Source of the DNA: Pseudomonas sp. MYb60 | Lineage (GTDB): Bacteria; Pseudomonadota; Gammaproteobacteria; Pseudomonadales; Pseudomonadaceae | NCBI RefSeq assembly: GCF_002979555.1 | Contig: NZ_PCOZ01000002.1 | Location: forward strand, 434,001-498,000 | Direction: 5' to 3' | DNA length: 64,000 bases | Shown: piece after piece, positions 8,292 to 19,955 of the stretch | Layout: each line of letters begins with the position of its first letter | How positions within the stretch are numbered: position 1 is the stretch's first letter | Program-made: the position numbers and the translations under genes | Notes under the pieces: model-generated | Told to the model about the DNA's origin: nothing | The model's input: the letters and a program-made list of their open reading frames with translations, nothing else | The model's database searches: none

Positions 8292-10040
8292 ATGCGTGAA
8301 CAACAGGCACACACCTTCACTGCCCATGATGGCGTCGAGCTTTTCTACCGGCACTGGCCAGCCATGGCACCTGCCGGGCAGCGCCAGGCCATCGTGTTGT
8401 TCCATCGCGGCCATGAACATTCGGGACGCATCGCGCACCTGGTGGACGAGTTGGACCTGCCCCAATTCGACTTTTTCGCCTGGGACGCCCGCGGCCACGG
8501 CCAGTCCCCCGGCGAACGCGGCGACAGCCCCAGCTTCGCCACCAGCGCCCGAGATGTGCAGACGTTCTGCGACCACATCGGCGCCACCCATGGCATCGAG
8601 GAAGAAAACTTCGCGGTGATCGCGCAAAGCGTCGGCGCGGTGATTGCCGCCACTTGGGTGCACGACTACGCGCCTAAGATCCGCGCCCTGGTGCTCGCCT
8701 CCCCGGCATTCAAGGTCAAGCTGTACGTGCCGTTCGCGCGGCCTGGCCTGGCGCTGCTGCGCAAGTTTCGCGGCAACTTTTTCGTCAACAGCTATGTAAA
8801 AGCCAAGTTCCTCAGCCATGACCCTGAACGGGTAGCGTCCTACGACAGCGACCCGTTGATCACCAAGGCGATCTCGGTGAATGTGCTGCTCGGCCTGTAC
8901 GAAGCCGCTGACCGGGTAGTCGCCGATGCCCAGGCGATCCAGGTGCCGACCCAGGTACTGGTGTCGGGATCGGACTTTGTGGTGCACCGCAAACCCCAGC
9001 AGCAGTTTTTCGACCGCCTCGGCAGCCTGAAAAAAGAGCTGCACATCCTGCCCGGCTTTTTCCACGACACCCTCGGCGAACGTGACCGCGCCACCGCCGT
9101 AAACAGCGCCAAGCGCTTTATCCTGCAGAATTTCGAACACCCGCTGGACCGCGCCTCGTTGCTGGATGCGGACAAGATCGGCGCCACCTGCGCCGAATCC
9201 GAAGCCCTCGCCGCGCCATTGCCGCGCAACTCCCTGCGCGACCTCTATTGGCGCCTGACCCGCGCCAGCATGGGCCTGGGCAAGCGCCTGTCGGAGGGCG
9301 TGAAGCTGGGCTTCGACACCGGCTTCGATTCCGGCAGCACCCTGGACTACGTGTACCGCAACACACCCACCGGCAAGGGCGGGCTGGGGCGGATGATCGA
9401 CGCCAACTACCTCAATTCCATCGGCTGGCGCGGTATTCGCCAGCGCAAGGTGAACGTCGAGGAACTGCTGCGTCTGGCCATGGCCTCGTTGCGCGGAGAG
9501 GATCGCGACGTGCGCATTGTGGATATCGCCGCCGGTCACGGTCGCTACATTCTCGAAGCGTTGCAAGGCGTATCACCGCTGCCGGAATCGATCCTGTTGC
9601 GCGACTACAGCGACATCAATGTACGCGACGGTGGCGCGTTGATTCGCGAGAAGGGCCTGGGGGATATCGCGCAATTCGTCAAAGGCGACGCCTTTGACCG
9701 TGCCGACCTGGCCGCGCTGGAACCCAAGCCGACCCTGGCGGTGGTGTCCGGGTTGTACGAGTTGTTTGCCGACAACGCCATGGTCGGCGGTTCTCTCGCC
9801 GGTCTGGCTGAAGCCGTCGAGCCCGGTGGGTACCTGGTCTACACCGGCCAGCCGTGGCATCCGCAACTGGAGCTGATTGCCCGCGCCCTGACCAGCCATC
9901 GCCAGGGCCAGGCCTGGGTGATGCGTCGGCGCAGCCAGGCGGAAATGGATCAATTGGTGGAGGCCGCAGGATTTCGCAAGATCACTCAGCGTGTGGATGA
10001 GTGGGGCATTTTCACCGTGTCCCTGGCACAGAAGATCTGA
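8292..10040 (+). CDS. Bifunctional alpha/beta hydrolase - SAM methyltransferase fusion, YnbC-like
   Basis: This 582-residue fusion has two domains. Residues 1-290 are a serine alpha/beta hydrolase of the lysophospholipase/monoacylglycerol lipase type, with an HRGHEHSGR loop near 37-45, the nucleophile elbow AQSVGA near 115-120 and a probable catalytic His in GFFHDT near 257. Residues about 350-582 are a class I methyltransferase domain with the SAM-binding motif DIAAGHGR near 415-422. The same architecture is found in E. coli YnbC. It lies between a headgroup transferase and a lipid phosphatase, so its substrate is probably a lipid or its headgroup. The reaction of either half is not established. 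Confidence 0.88.
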   Translation: MREQQAHTFTAHDGVELFYRHWPAMAPAGQRQAIVLFHRGHEHSGRIAHLVDELDLPQFDFFAWDARGHGQSPGERGDSPSFATSARDVQTFCDHIGATHGIEEENFAVIAQSVGAVIAATWVHDYAPKIRALVLASPAFKVKLYVPFARPGLALLRKFRGNFFVNSYVKAKFLSHDPERVASYDSDPLITKAISVNVLLGLYEAADRVVADAQAIQVPTQVLVSGSDFVVHRKPQQQFFDRLGSLKKELHILPGFFHDTLGERDRATAVNSAKRFILQNFEHPLDRASLLDADKIGATCAESEALAAPLPRNSLRDLYWRLTRASMGLGKRLSEGVKLGFDTGFDSGSTLDYVYRNTPTGKGGLGRMIDANYLNSIGWRGIRQRKVNVEELLRLAMASLRGEDRDVRIVDIAAGHGRYILEALQGVSPLPESILLRDYSDINVRDGGALIREKGLGDIAQFVKGDAFDRADLAALEPKPTLAVVSGLYELFADNAMVGGSLAGLAEAVEPGGYLVYTGQPWHPQLELIARALTSHRQGQAWVMRRRSQAEMDQLVEAAGFRKITQRVDEWGIFTVSLAQKI

Positions 10041-10042
10041 AC

Positions 10043-11341
10043 ATGCGCGAACTCGGTTTATTGAAACCAGCGGTCTTGTGGCTGCTGCTGTTGGCGCCGC
10101 TGTTTTTCAGCACCTATGGCTTTGCCACCTGGGTCACCAGCCAGCGCAACGACGTCGGCACCCTGGTGTTCGGCTGGGAAACCCACATGCCGTTCTGGGC
10201 CTGGACCATCGTGCCCTACTGGTCCATCGACCTGCTCTACGGGTTTTCCCTGCTGCTGCCCAACACCCGGCATGAACTGAAACAACACGCGCTACGGCTG
10301 CTGAGTGCGCAGGTCATCGCCGTGAGCTGCTTCTTGATCTGGCCACTGCGCTTCACCTTCGAGCGCCCGGCAATGGACGGCGTGTTCGGCTGGCTGTTCG
10401 CGGTGTTGGCGGGTTTCGACAAACCGTTCAACCAGGCGCCCTCGCTGCATATCGCGCTGCTCGTGATCCTGTGGGTCATGTACCAGCGCCATACCCGGGG
10501 CTTCTGGCGCTGGCTGGTACATGGCTGGTTCGCGTTGATCGGTATTTCAGTGCTGACCACTTATCAACATCACTTTATCGACTTACCCACAGGCGCCCTC
10601 GCCGGCTGGATCTGCGTGTGGCTGTGGCCGGTGGAGCACCCGAGTCCACCGCTGAATGCGAGGCTGACGGGAGATCCCAAGCGCTGGCGCCTCGGCGTGC
10701 GATACGGCCTGGGCGCTTTGGCGCTGGCGATCATCGCCTTGGCAATGGGCGGCGCCTGGCTGTGGATACTTTGGCCGGCGTTTTCGCTGGCATTGGTCAT
10801 GGCCAACTACGTCATGCTGGGCGCCGCCGGCTTTCAGAAGCGCGCCGATGGTCGACTGACGCCCGCGGCACGCTGGCTGTATGCACCTTATCTAGCTGCG
10901 GCGTGGGTCAATTCGCGCCTGTGGACACGCAAACACCCACAGCCGGACCTGATTGTGGATAACGTCTGGCTCGGGCGGATGCCTGCGGCACGCGAACAGC
11001 AACCCTTCCAGGCCATCGTCGATCTCTGTGCCGAATTGCCGATTCATCCACAGGGACGTGCCTATGAATGCATCCCCGTACTGGACCTGGTCGCGCCCAC
11101 GCCCGACGAATGCCTGCAAGCTGCCCAATCCATCGAGCGCCTGCGAACGAATGGGCCATTGCTGGTGTGCTGCGCCCTGGGGTACTCACGCAGCGCCACT
11201 GCCGTCGCCGCCTGGCTTCTGCACACCGGGCGCGCCGCGACGGTAGAGGCTGCGCTGACTATCATTCGTACAGCGCGGACCGATGTGGTCCTGCATCCCG
11301 CTCACCGTGAAGCGTTGGAGGGGTTGCCCCATGCCCGCTGA
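10043..11341 (+). CDS. PAP2 phosphatase fused to dual-specificity phosphatase domain, YnbD-like
   Basis: This 432-residue protein combines a membrane PAP2-type lipid phosphatase (about residues 1-215, motif pieces SLHIALL near 147 and HHFIDLPTGALAGW near 178-191) with further membrane segments near 230-280. A C-terminal dual-specificity/tyrosine phosphatase domain carries the CX5R loop CALGYSR near 385-391. The ATG at 10043 is preferred: it follows the previous stop by two bases and opens a membrane segment, while the upstream ATG at 10001 would lie inside the preceding gene. The order matches ynbD. It may dephosphorylate phosphatidyl-phosphate-type lipids made by the operon; the role of the second phosphatase is unknown. 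Confidence 0.88.
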   Translation: MRELGLLKPAVLWLLLLAPLFFSTYGFATWVTSQRNDVGTLVFGWETHMPFWAWTIVPYWSIDLLYGFSLLLPNTRHELKQHALRLLSAQVIAVSCFLIWPLRFTFERPAMDGVFGWLFAVLAGFDKPFNQAPSLHIALLVILWVMYQRHTRGFWRWLVHGWFALIGISVLTTYQHHFIDLPTGALAGWICVWLWPVEHPSPPLNARLTGDPKRWRLGVRYGLGALALAIIALAMGGAWLWILWPAFSLALVMANYVMLGAAGFQKRADGRLTPAARWLYAPYLAAAWVNSRLWTRKHPQPDLIVDNVWLGRMPAAREQQPFQAIVDLCAELPIHPQGRAYECIPVLDLVAPTPDECLQAAQSIERLRTNGPLLVCCALGYSRSATAVAAWLLHTGRAATVEAALTIIRTARTDVVLHPAHREALEGLPHAR

Positions 11342-11774
11342 TATGGAACTCCAGGTCGTCGCCAGCCTGCTGCGCCGTGGCCGTTCGCTGGATCAATTAT
11401 CCACAGGCCTGACGCTGGTCGGCGTGTTGTTCGGCCTGGCGCAACTGCTGATGGCCAATATTGCGCCGATCTGCCTGCTGCTCAGCCTGTGGATGATTAT
11501 CCTCGGGCTGCTGCAAAAGTACTGGGCGCTGCGCGTCGCCTTCGACGCCGACCTGTTCACCCTGCTCGCCCGTGACATCGAGCGCACCGCCGACCTTGAC
11601 GAGGCCCTGCAAAGCCTCGGACTGCAATCGGCGAAGCGCGCCGGCCGGCCATGGACCGAGCGCCGCCGTGGCGCCCTTAAATTGCTGCGCAAACAAGCCT
11701 GGCTGCTGGGCGCGCAAGCGCTGCTGACGCTGGCCGTGATCCTCGCCAGCCCTTGGCTGCCTTTCGCCGGATAA
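11331..11774 (+). CDS. Small two-span membrane protein of unknown function in lipid operon
   Basis: This encodes about 147 residues from the ATG at 11331, which overlaps the preceding gene by 11 bases. An alternative start four codons later at 11343 (MELQVV) would give no overlap. Two hydrophobic hairpin segments (about residues 25-57) are followed by an Arg/Leu-rich cytoplasmic-like stretch and a final membrane segment near 125-142. I do not recognise the family. Its position between the PAP2-phosphatase fusion and the acyltransferase, with tight spacing on both sides, makes it part of the operon. It could be an accessory or scaffold subunit, but nothing in the sequence shows catalysis. Confidence 0.75.
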   Translation: MPADMELQVVASLLRRGRSLDQLSTGLTLVGVLFGLAQLLMANIAPICLLLSLWMIILGLLQKYWALRVAFDADLFTLLARDIERTADLDEALQSLGLQSAKRAGRPWTERRRGALKLLRKQAWLLGAQALLTLAVILASPWLPFAG

Positions 11775-11783
11775 GGAATTCCC

Positions 11784-12404
11784 ATGTTCGAACCCGTGGT
11801 CGCCACGTTGATTACCTCGATGGCCCGCACCGTCACCGGCGCCCGCAGCCTCTGGCTGGGGTGTGCACCCGTGCCGGTGCAACGCATCTACTTTGCCAAT
11901 CACAGCAGCCACGGCGACTTCGTATTGCTGTGGGCATCATTGCCGCAAAACCTGCGCAAATTCACGCGCCCGGTGGCCGGCAGCGACTACTGGAACACCA
12001 GCGCCCTGCGCCGCTACATCATCAACCGCGTGTTCAACGGCGTGCTTATCGACCGGGAGCGCAAGGACCCTGTGGATAACCCTTTGCAGCCGATGCTCAA
12101 TGCGCTGGAGGGTGGCGACTCGCTGATCATCTTCCCTGAAGGCACACGTAACCTCGAGGATGGCCTGCTGCCATTCAAAAGTGGCCTGTACCATTTGGCA
12201 AAAAGTTACCCACAGGCCGAACTGGTGCCCGTGTGGATAGCCAACCTCAACCGCGTCATGCCCAAGGGCCGCGTGCTGCCGTTGCCCCTGTTGTGCACCA
12301 CCAGTTTCGGCGCGCCGTTGCAGCTGGAGGACGGCGAGGACAAAGCCGCCTTCCTCGCCCGCACCCGCGACGCCCTGCTCGCCCTTGCCCCGGAGCATTC
12401 CTGA
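11784..12404 (+). CDS. PlsC-like 1-acyl-glycerol-3-phosphate acyltransferase family protein
   Basis: This 206-residue acyltransferase has the two family motifs: an HX4D catalytic pair in NHSSHGDF (about residues 36-43) and the phosphate-binding FPEGTRN near 117-123. It would attach an acyl chain to a lysophosphatidic-acid-like acceptor. It begins nine bases after the membrane protein, and its stop touches the start of the CdsA-like gene. It is distinct from the housekeeping PlsC-like gene at 48886-49656, so it probably serves this operon's own lipid. The E. coli ynb operon, as I recall it, has no such gene. Acceptor and acyl donor are unknown. Confidence 0.88.
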   Translation: MFEPVVATLITSMARTVTGARSLWLGCAPVPVQRIYFANHSSHGDFVLLWASLPQNLRKFTRPVAGSDYWNTSALRRYIINRVFNGVLIDRERKDPVDNPLQPMLNALEGGDSLIIFPEGTRNLEDGLLPFKSGLYHLAKSYPQAELVPVWIANLNRVMPKGRVLPLPLLCTTSFGAPLQLEDGEDKAAFLARTRDALLALAPEHS

Positions 12405-12405
12405 C

Positions 12406-13338
12406 ATGCACAGCCAGACCATAATGCTGTTCGGCGGCATCGGCGCGATCCTGGTGCTCGCTTCGCTGATCGGGCTGATTCTCAAGCTGCGTACCCGCGG
12501 CACGCCCAACGCGGTGATCGACAACCTCAACGCGCGCATCAATGCATGGTGGGTGATGGTGGTCGTGATCGGCATCGCCTTCTGGCTTGGCACCGGCGCG
12601 GTAATCCTGCTGTTCTACGCCGTGTCGTTCTATGCCCTGCGCGAATTCCTCACCCTCACGCCCACCCGCCGCAGCGATTACCCGGCACTGGTGGCCGCGT
12701 TCTACCTGGCATTGCCGCTGCAGTACCTGCTGATCTACGCGGACTGGTACGGGCTGTTCTCGATCTTTATCCCGGTATACGTGTTCCTGCTGTTGCCGAT
12801 CCTCGCCTCGCTGGGCGGCGACAGCACACACTTCCTCGAGCGCGCCTCGAAAGTGCAATGGGGCCTGATGATCGCAGTGTTTTGCGTGTCTTTCGTGCCG
12901 GCCCTGCTCACCCTCGACATCCCGGGCTATGAAGGCCGTAACCTGCTGCTGATCGCCTACCTGGTGATCGTGGTGCAACTGTCGGACGTGCTCCAGTACG
13001 TGTGTGGGAAATTGTTCGGCAAACATAAGATTGCGCCCAACCTGTCACCGTCGAAAACCGTGGAAGGCTTCGTCGGCGGCATCCTGTTGTCGTCCCTGAT
13101 CGGCGCGGCACTGTGGTGGACCACGCCGTTCAACCCGTGGCAGTCATTCTTGATTGCGCTGTTGATCAACTTGCTGGGCTTCGCTGGCGGCATCGTGATG
13201 TCAGCCATCAAGCGCGACCGGGGCGTGAAGGACTGGGGGCACATGATCGAAGGGCACGGCGGCATGCTGGATCGGCTGGATTCGGTGTGTTTTGCCGCGC
13301 CGATCTTCTTTCACCTGGTGCGGTACTGGTGGACCTGA
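12406..13338 (+). CDS. Phosphatidate cytidylyltransferase family (CdsA/YnbB-like)
   Basis: This 310-residue polytopic protein carries the complete CdsA signature near its C-terminus: SAIKRDRGVKDWG (about 265-277), then HGGMLDRLD (about 281-289), and an upstream SPSKTVEG motif near 213-220. CdsA enzymes make CDP-diacylglycerol from phosphatidic acid and CTP. The ATG at 12406 follows the previous stop by one base; an upstream in-frame ATG at 12385 lies inside the acyltransferase. As last gene of the lipid operon it could supply the CDP-activated donor for the YnbA-like transferase at its start. It is a second copy in kind, since the essential cdsA of pseudomonads normally lies in the dxr-bamA region. 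Confidence 0.92.
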   Translation: MHSQTIMLFGGIGAILVLASLIGLILKLRTRGTPNAVIDNLNARINAWWVMVVVIGIAFWLGTGAVILLFYAVSFYALREFLTLTPTRRSDYPALVAAFYLALPLQYLLIYADWYGLFSIFIPVYVFLLLPILASLGGDSTHFLERASKVQWGLMIAVFCVSFVPALLTLDIPGYEGRNLLLIAYLVIVVQLSDVLQYVCGKLFGKHKIAPNLSPSKTVEGFVGGILLSSLIGAALWWTTPFNPWQSFLIALLINLLGFAGGIVMSAIKRDRGVKDWGHMIEGHGGMLDRLDSVCFAAPIFFHLVRYWWT

Positions 13339-13365
13339 CGCCACCACACTCGAACCCGATGATAA

Positions 13366-13761
13366 TCAGAAGGTGGGAGCCCCCTCCCACAGGGGTTCAG
13401 TGACGAGTTGGGTGTAGCTGGATTCACCACCGCCGGTGGCCCCTGACAGCCAGCCCCACACGAAGCTCAGGGTGGTGCGACCCGCGTCATCAACCCCGAC
13501 CGTGCCACGAGACCACCCGGCCAACAGCTCGCCCTCAGTGGTCAGGCACTGATAGAGCAATTCGAAGGTGTCTGATCCGGTAACGCGTCCGACCTGTTGA
13601 CCGGTGAGGATCCGGCCACCTTGGTAGGTACTCGAGATGGCGTCCCCGTCGACCCGGTAATGAAACACCGTGCCACTGCCGGAGAGCCCCTGGGCATTGT
13701 TGGCGACCACAAATCGGCGATCGTGCAGGCGATCGCCGAGTGAGAAGAGAGGGGATTGCAT
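13366..13761 (-). CDS. Hypothetical 131-residue protein, predicted beta-rich, REP-derived C-terminus
   Basis: This encodes 131 residues from the ATG at 13759-13761 (MQSPLFSLGDRLHD). It has no signal peptide or membrane segment and a strand-like pattern: FHYRVDGDAISSTYQGGRI near 38-56, then GQQVGRV, LLYQCLTTEGEL and a WGWLSG near 110. This resembles a small uncharacterised family with FHY, YxGGxI and TxxGE elements, sometimes named N-acetylglutamate synthase in databases, apparently without basis. I assign no function. The last few codons (EGAPTF and stop) are read from a REP-like inverted repeat at 13373-13390, so the C-terminus may vary between strains. It is convergent with the lipid operon, and a large palindrome lies between it and glmS. 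Confidence 0.65.
   Translation of the reverse strand: MQSPLFSLGDRLHDRRFVVANNAQGLSGSGTVFHYRVDGDAISSTYQGGRILTGQQVGRVTGSDTFELLYQCLTTEGELLAGWSRGTVGVDDAGRTTLSFVWGWLSGATGGGESSYTQLVTEPLWEGAPTF
13373..13390. repeat. Short REP-like inverted repeat (GTGGGAG/CTCCCAC)
   Basis: Seven-base perfect arms GTGGGAG and CTCCCAC are separated by CCCC. This looks like a shortened form of the GTGGGAGGGGGC repeats at 16540 and 54881. It lies at the convergent 3' ends of the CdsA-like gene and the 131-residue gene, and encodes the last residues of the latter. Confidence 0.7.
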
Positions 13762-13789
13762 GGAGGACGCTTCCTTTCGTCGAGCAGCA

Positions 13790-13815
13790 CCCTGGAGACC
13801 CGCGGGCCTCCAGGG
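13790..13815. terminator. 26-base near-perfect palindrome downstream of glmS
   Basis: Arms CCCTGGAG (13790-13797) and CTCCAGGG (13808-13815) flank CCCGCGGG, itself palindromic, so only one position pair (A/C) breaks the symmetry. It begins ten bases past the glmS stop codon in the direction of glmS transcription. No U-run follows, so it may act as a Rho-independent-like stop, an mRNA end stabiliser or a protein-binding site. Its folding would be very stable. Confidence 0.6.
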
Positions 13816-13824
13816 CACGGCGGG

Positions 13825-15657
<1,833 letters not shown>

Positions 15658-15667
15658 GGTGCTTCTC

Positions 15668-16435
15668 CTAGATGATTGCCGCGCATATCAGCGTAATGCC
15701 ACGGGCTTGGATCTGGTCGCGGGCCTCAAGCGGCAGGCGATCATCGGTAATCAGGGTATGGACACTGCTCCAGGGCAGTTCCAGGTTGGGAATCTTGCGG
15801 CCGATCTTGTCGGATTCGACCATCACCACCACTTCGCGGGCGACATCAGCCATCACGCGGCTGAGGCCGAGCAATTCGTTGAAGGTGGTGGTACCGCGCT
15901 GCAAATCGATGCCGTCGGCGCCGATGAACAGTTGATCAAAGTCATAGGAACGTAGCACCTGTTCGGCGACTTGGCCTTGGAACGAATCCGAATGCGGGTC
16001 CCAGGTGCCACCGGTCATCAGCAGCACAGGCTCGTGTTCCAGTTCGCTCAAGGCGCGGGCGACATGCAGGGAGTTGGTCATCACCACCAAGCCGGGCTGA
16101 TGGCCCAGTTCGGGAATCATCGCGGCGGTGGTACTGCCGCTGTCGATGATGATGCGCGCATGTTCACGCAGGCGCAGCACGGCCGCACGGGCGATGGCGC
16201 GCTTGTAGACCGACACCGGCTGGGTGGCGTCGCCCACGAGCTCATGGGGCATGGTGATGGCACCGCCGTAGCGACGCAGCAACAGGCCGTTGCTCTCCAA
16301 GGCAGCCAAATCCTTGCGAATGGTGACTTCCGAAGTTTCGAAACGCTTGGCCAACTCGTCCACGCTCACTTCGCCCTGTTCAGTGAGCAACGTGAGGATG
16401 TTGTGACGGCGTTGGGGGGTATTTCGTTTCGACAT
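15668..16435 (-). CDS. DeoR/GlpR-family transcriptional regulator upstream of glmS
   Basis: This 255-residue regulator has an N-terminal DeoR-type winged helix ([20 protein letters not shown] near 8-27, then [13 protein letters not shown] near 35-47). Its C-terminal sugar-phosphate-sensing domain contains DSGSTTAAM near 102-110 and [11 protein letters not shown] near 180-190. The start at 16433-16435 ([10 protein letters not shown]) is preferred over an upstream in-frame ATG because it opens the DNA-binding domain. It is ten bases upstream of glmS in the same direction, so it probably controls amino-sugar synthesis in response to a sugar phosphate, including its own operon. The ligand is not known from sequence. 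Confidence 0.92.
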   Translation of the reverse strand: MSKRNTPQRRHNILTLLTEQGEVSVDELAKRFETSEVTIRKDLAALESNGLLLRRYGGAITMPHELVGDATQPVSVYKRAIARAAVLRLREHARIIIDSGSTTAAMIPELGHQPGLVVMTNSLHVARALSELEHEPVLLMTGGTWDPHSDSFQGQVAEQVLRSYDFDQLFIGADGIDLQRGTTTFNELLGLSRVMADVAREVVVMVESDKIGRKIPNLELPWSSVHTLITDDRLPLEARDQIQARGITLICAAII

Positions 16436-16536
16436 GGTGATGATAAGTTTCGTTTCGAAAGATAACGAAGGCAATCAAAACCTATTGGCGAAAGATCGTC
16501 AAGCGGGCGGAGCAAATTTTTATACGACGCAGATCG

Positions 16537-16568
16537 AATGTGGGAGGGGGCGAGCCCCCTCCCACATT
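16537..16568. repeat. REP-type palindrome (AATGTGGGAGGGGGC ... GCCCCCTCCCACATT)
   Basis: Perfect 15-base arms (16537-16551 and 16554-16568) are separated by GA. The core GTGGGAGGGGGC is the repetitive extragenic palindrome type abundant in P. fluorescens genomes. It lies between glmU and the DeoR regulator, and a perfect DnaA box (16591-16599) sits next to it at the glmU 3' end. Confidence 0.88.
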
Positions 16569-16600
16569 GAATACTTGTCGCTGAGGAGACTGTGGATAAC

Positions 16601-17968
16601 TCAGGTCTTTTTGATTTTGACCGGGCGTTTCCAACCGTCGATGTTGCGCTGTCGGGCACGGGCAACGCCGAGCTGCAAGTTATCCACATCCTGGTTGATG
16701 GTGGAGCCTGCGGCAGTAGTGGCACCGTCGCCCACGCTCACCGGGGCAACCAGCGAGTTGTTGGAACCGATGAACACGTCTTCGCCCAATACCGTGACGT
16801 GCTTGTTCGCGCCGTCGTAGTTGCAGGTGATGGTGCCCGCTCCAATGTTGGTACGCGCACCGATTACCGCGTCGCCCAGATAAGTCAGGTGACCGGCCTT
16901 GGCGCCTTCACCCAGATGGGCGTTTTTCAGTTCGACGAAGTTACCCACATGGGCCTTGGCCTCCAGCACGCTGCCAGGGCGCAGGCGAGCGAATGGGCCG
17001 GCGTCGCTGCCCTCGCCCATCACTGCGCCTTCCAGATGGCTATTGGCCTTGACCACAACGCCGTTGCGCAGGGTGCTGTCCTTGATCACACAGTTAGGGC
17101 CGATGACCACGTTGTCTTCGATGATCACGCGACCTTCCAAGATCACGTTGATGTCGATGAGCACGTCGCGGCCCACGGTGACTTCACCGCGGACATCGAA
17201 GCGTGCCGGGTCACGCAAGGTCACGCCCTGCGCCATCAGGCGGCGGCCTTCGCGCAGTTGGTAGTGGCGCTCCAATTCGGCGAGTTGCTTGCGGTCGTTG
17301 GCGCCCTGCACTTCCATCGGGTCGTGGGGCTGCTCGGTGGCGACCAGCAGGCCATCGCTCACGGCCATCTCGATGACGTCGGTGAGGTAATACTCGCCCT
17401 GGGCATTGTTGTTGGACAGACGGCTCATCCAATCGGCGAGCTTGCTGGCAGGCACCGCCAGAATGCCGGTGTTGCCTTCGGTGATAGCGCGCTGGGCTTC
17501 GCTGGCGTCCTTGTGCTCGACGATGGCCGCCACCTTGCCATCGGCGTTGCGCACAATGCGGCCATAACCGGTGGGATCGTCCAGCTCAACGGTGAGCAGG
17601 CCCATCTGACCGGGCACGACATGCTTGAGCAGGCGCTGCAGGGTTTCGACTTCGATCAGCGGCACATCGCCGTAGAGAATCAGCACGGTATCGGACGTGA
17701 TGAACGGCACGGCCTGCGCAGTGGCGTGGCCCGTGCCCAGTTGCTTGTCTTGCAATACGAAATTCAGGTCGTCGGCCGCCAGGCGCTCACGTACCGCATC
17801 GGCACCGTGGCCGATGACCACGTGGATGCGCTGAGGCTGCAATTGCCGAGCGCTGTGGATAACGTGGCCCAGCATGGAATTGCCCGCAACCGGGTGCAGC
17901 ACCTTGGGCAGGGCCGATCGCATACGGGTGCCCTGGCCTGCGGCAAGAATTACGATTTCTAGAGACAT
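16601..17968 (-). CDS. glmU: Bifunctional GlcN-1-P acetyltransferase / GlcNAc-1-P uridyltransferase
   Basis: This 455-residue enzyme carries out the last two steps to UDP-GlcNAc. The N-terminal half is a nucleotidyltransferase ([20 protein letters not shown], residues 7-26, with GYGRIVR near 139). The C-terminal half is a left-handed beta-helix acetyltransferase with hexapeptide repeats (for example [16 protein letters not shown] near 275-290) and NYDGANKH near 385. Length is normal. It follows the ATP synthase operon behind a terminator and has the same direction as glmS, so the two amino-sugar genes bracket the DeoR-type regulator. Two perfect DnaA boxes lie in the coding sequence (16680 and 17854) and one beside its stop. 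Confidence 0.98.
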   Translation of the reverse strand: MSLEIVILAAGQGTRMRSALPKVLHPVAGNSMLGHVIHSARQLQPQRIHVVIGHGADAVRERLAADDLNFVLQDKQLGTGHATAQAVPFITSDTVLILYGDVPLIEVETLQRLLKHVVPGQMGLLTVELDDPTGYGRIVRNADGKVAAIVEHKDASEAQRAITEGNTGILAVPASKLADWMSRLSNNNAQGEYYLTDVIEMAVSDGLLVATEQPHDPMEVQGANDRKQLAELERHYQLREGRRLMAQGVTLRDPARFDVRGEVTVGRDVLIDINVILEGRVIIEDNVVIGPNCVIKDSTLRNGVVVKANSHLEGAVMGEGSDAGPFARLRPGSVLEAKAHVGNFVELKNAHLGEGAKAGHLTYLGDAVIGARTNIGAGTITCNYDGANKHVTVLGEDVFIGSNNSLVAPVSVGDGATTAAGSTINQDVDNLQLGVARARQRNIDGWKRPVKIKKT

Positions 17969-18028
17969 GAGTGGCTACCAATCCTGGGCGGTCCGGCTTA
18001 GACCTGAGAAGTGTTTTGCAAAAAAAGA

Positions 18029-18054
18029 AAAAGGGTAGCCGAGGCTACCCTTTT
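18029..18054 (-). terminator. Intrinsic terminator of the ATP synthase operon
   Basis: Arms AAAAGGGTAGCC (18029-18040) and GGCTACCCTTTT (18043-18054) form a hairpin. Read on the minus strand the stem is followed by a run of T broken by a single C. It lies about 40 bases past the atpC stop and before glmU. Confidence 0.88.
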
Positions 18055-18090
18055 TAATCAATCGCGCATCAAGCATGACGGCATGGCCGC

Positions 18091-18507
18091 TTACTTTTTG
18101 CGGATCTGCTGGAGCGTGCGCAGCTGGGCTGCAGCCTCGGCCAGACGTACAGCAGCAGCGCTGTAGTCAAAGTCCGCACCCTTTTCATTCAGGGCCTTCT
18201 CGGCAGCCTTGACGGCTTCCTGAGCGGAGGCTTCATCCAGGTCACCAGCACGTTGCACAGTGTCGGCAAGTACCTTGACCATGTTCGGCTGAACCTCGAG
18301 GAAACCGCCGGAGATGTAAAACACCTCACGTTCCCCGCCTTGCTTGGTCAGAGTGATCGGACCTGGCTTCAAGCTCGTGATCAACGGCGCGTGACCCATG
18401 GCAATACCAAGGTCACCGAGTTCGCCGTGTGCAATCACCATCTCTACCAGACCGGAGAAGATTTCCCCTTCCGCGCTGACGATATCGCAATGGACTGTCA
18501 TAGCCAT
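18091..18507 (-). CDS. atpC: F1 ATP synthase epsilon subunit
   Basis: This 138-residue subunit has the N-terminal beta-sandwich ([17 protein letters not shown] near 3-19, [15 protein letters not shown] near 28-42) and the C-terminal two-helix region ending RTLQQIRKK. In the F1 sector it joins gamma in the central stalk and restrains ATP hydrolysis. It is the last gene of the atp operon, 44 bases after atpD and followed by a terminator. Length and sequence are ordinary for Pseudomonas. Confidence 0.98.
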   Translation of the reverse strand: MAMTVHCDIVSAEGEIFSGLVEMVIAHGELGDLGIAMGHAPLITSLKPGPITLTKQGGEREVFYISGGFLEVQPNMVKVLADTVQRAGDLDEASAQEAVKAAEKALNEKGADFDYSAAAVRLAEAAAQLRTLQQIRKK

Positions 18508-18551
18508 CTGATTGCCTCAACCTGATGAGCGCCCGTTTCCGGGCGCCTGGA

Positions 18552-19955
<1,404 letters not shown>

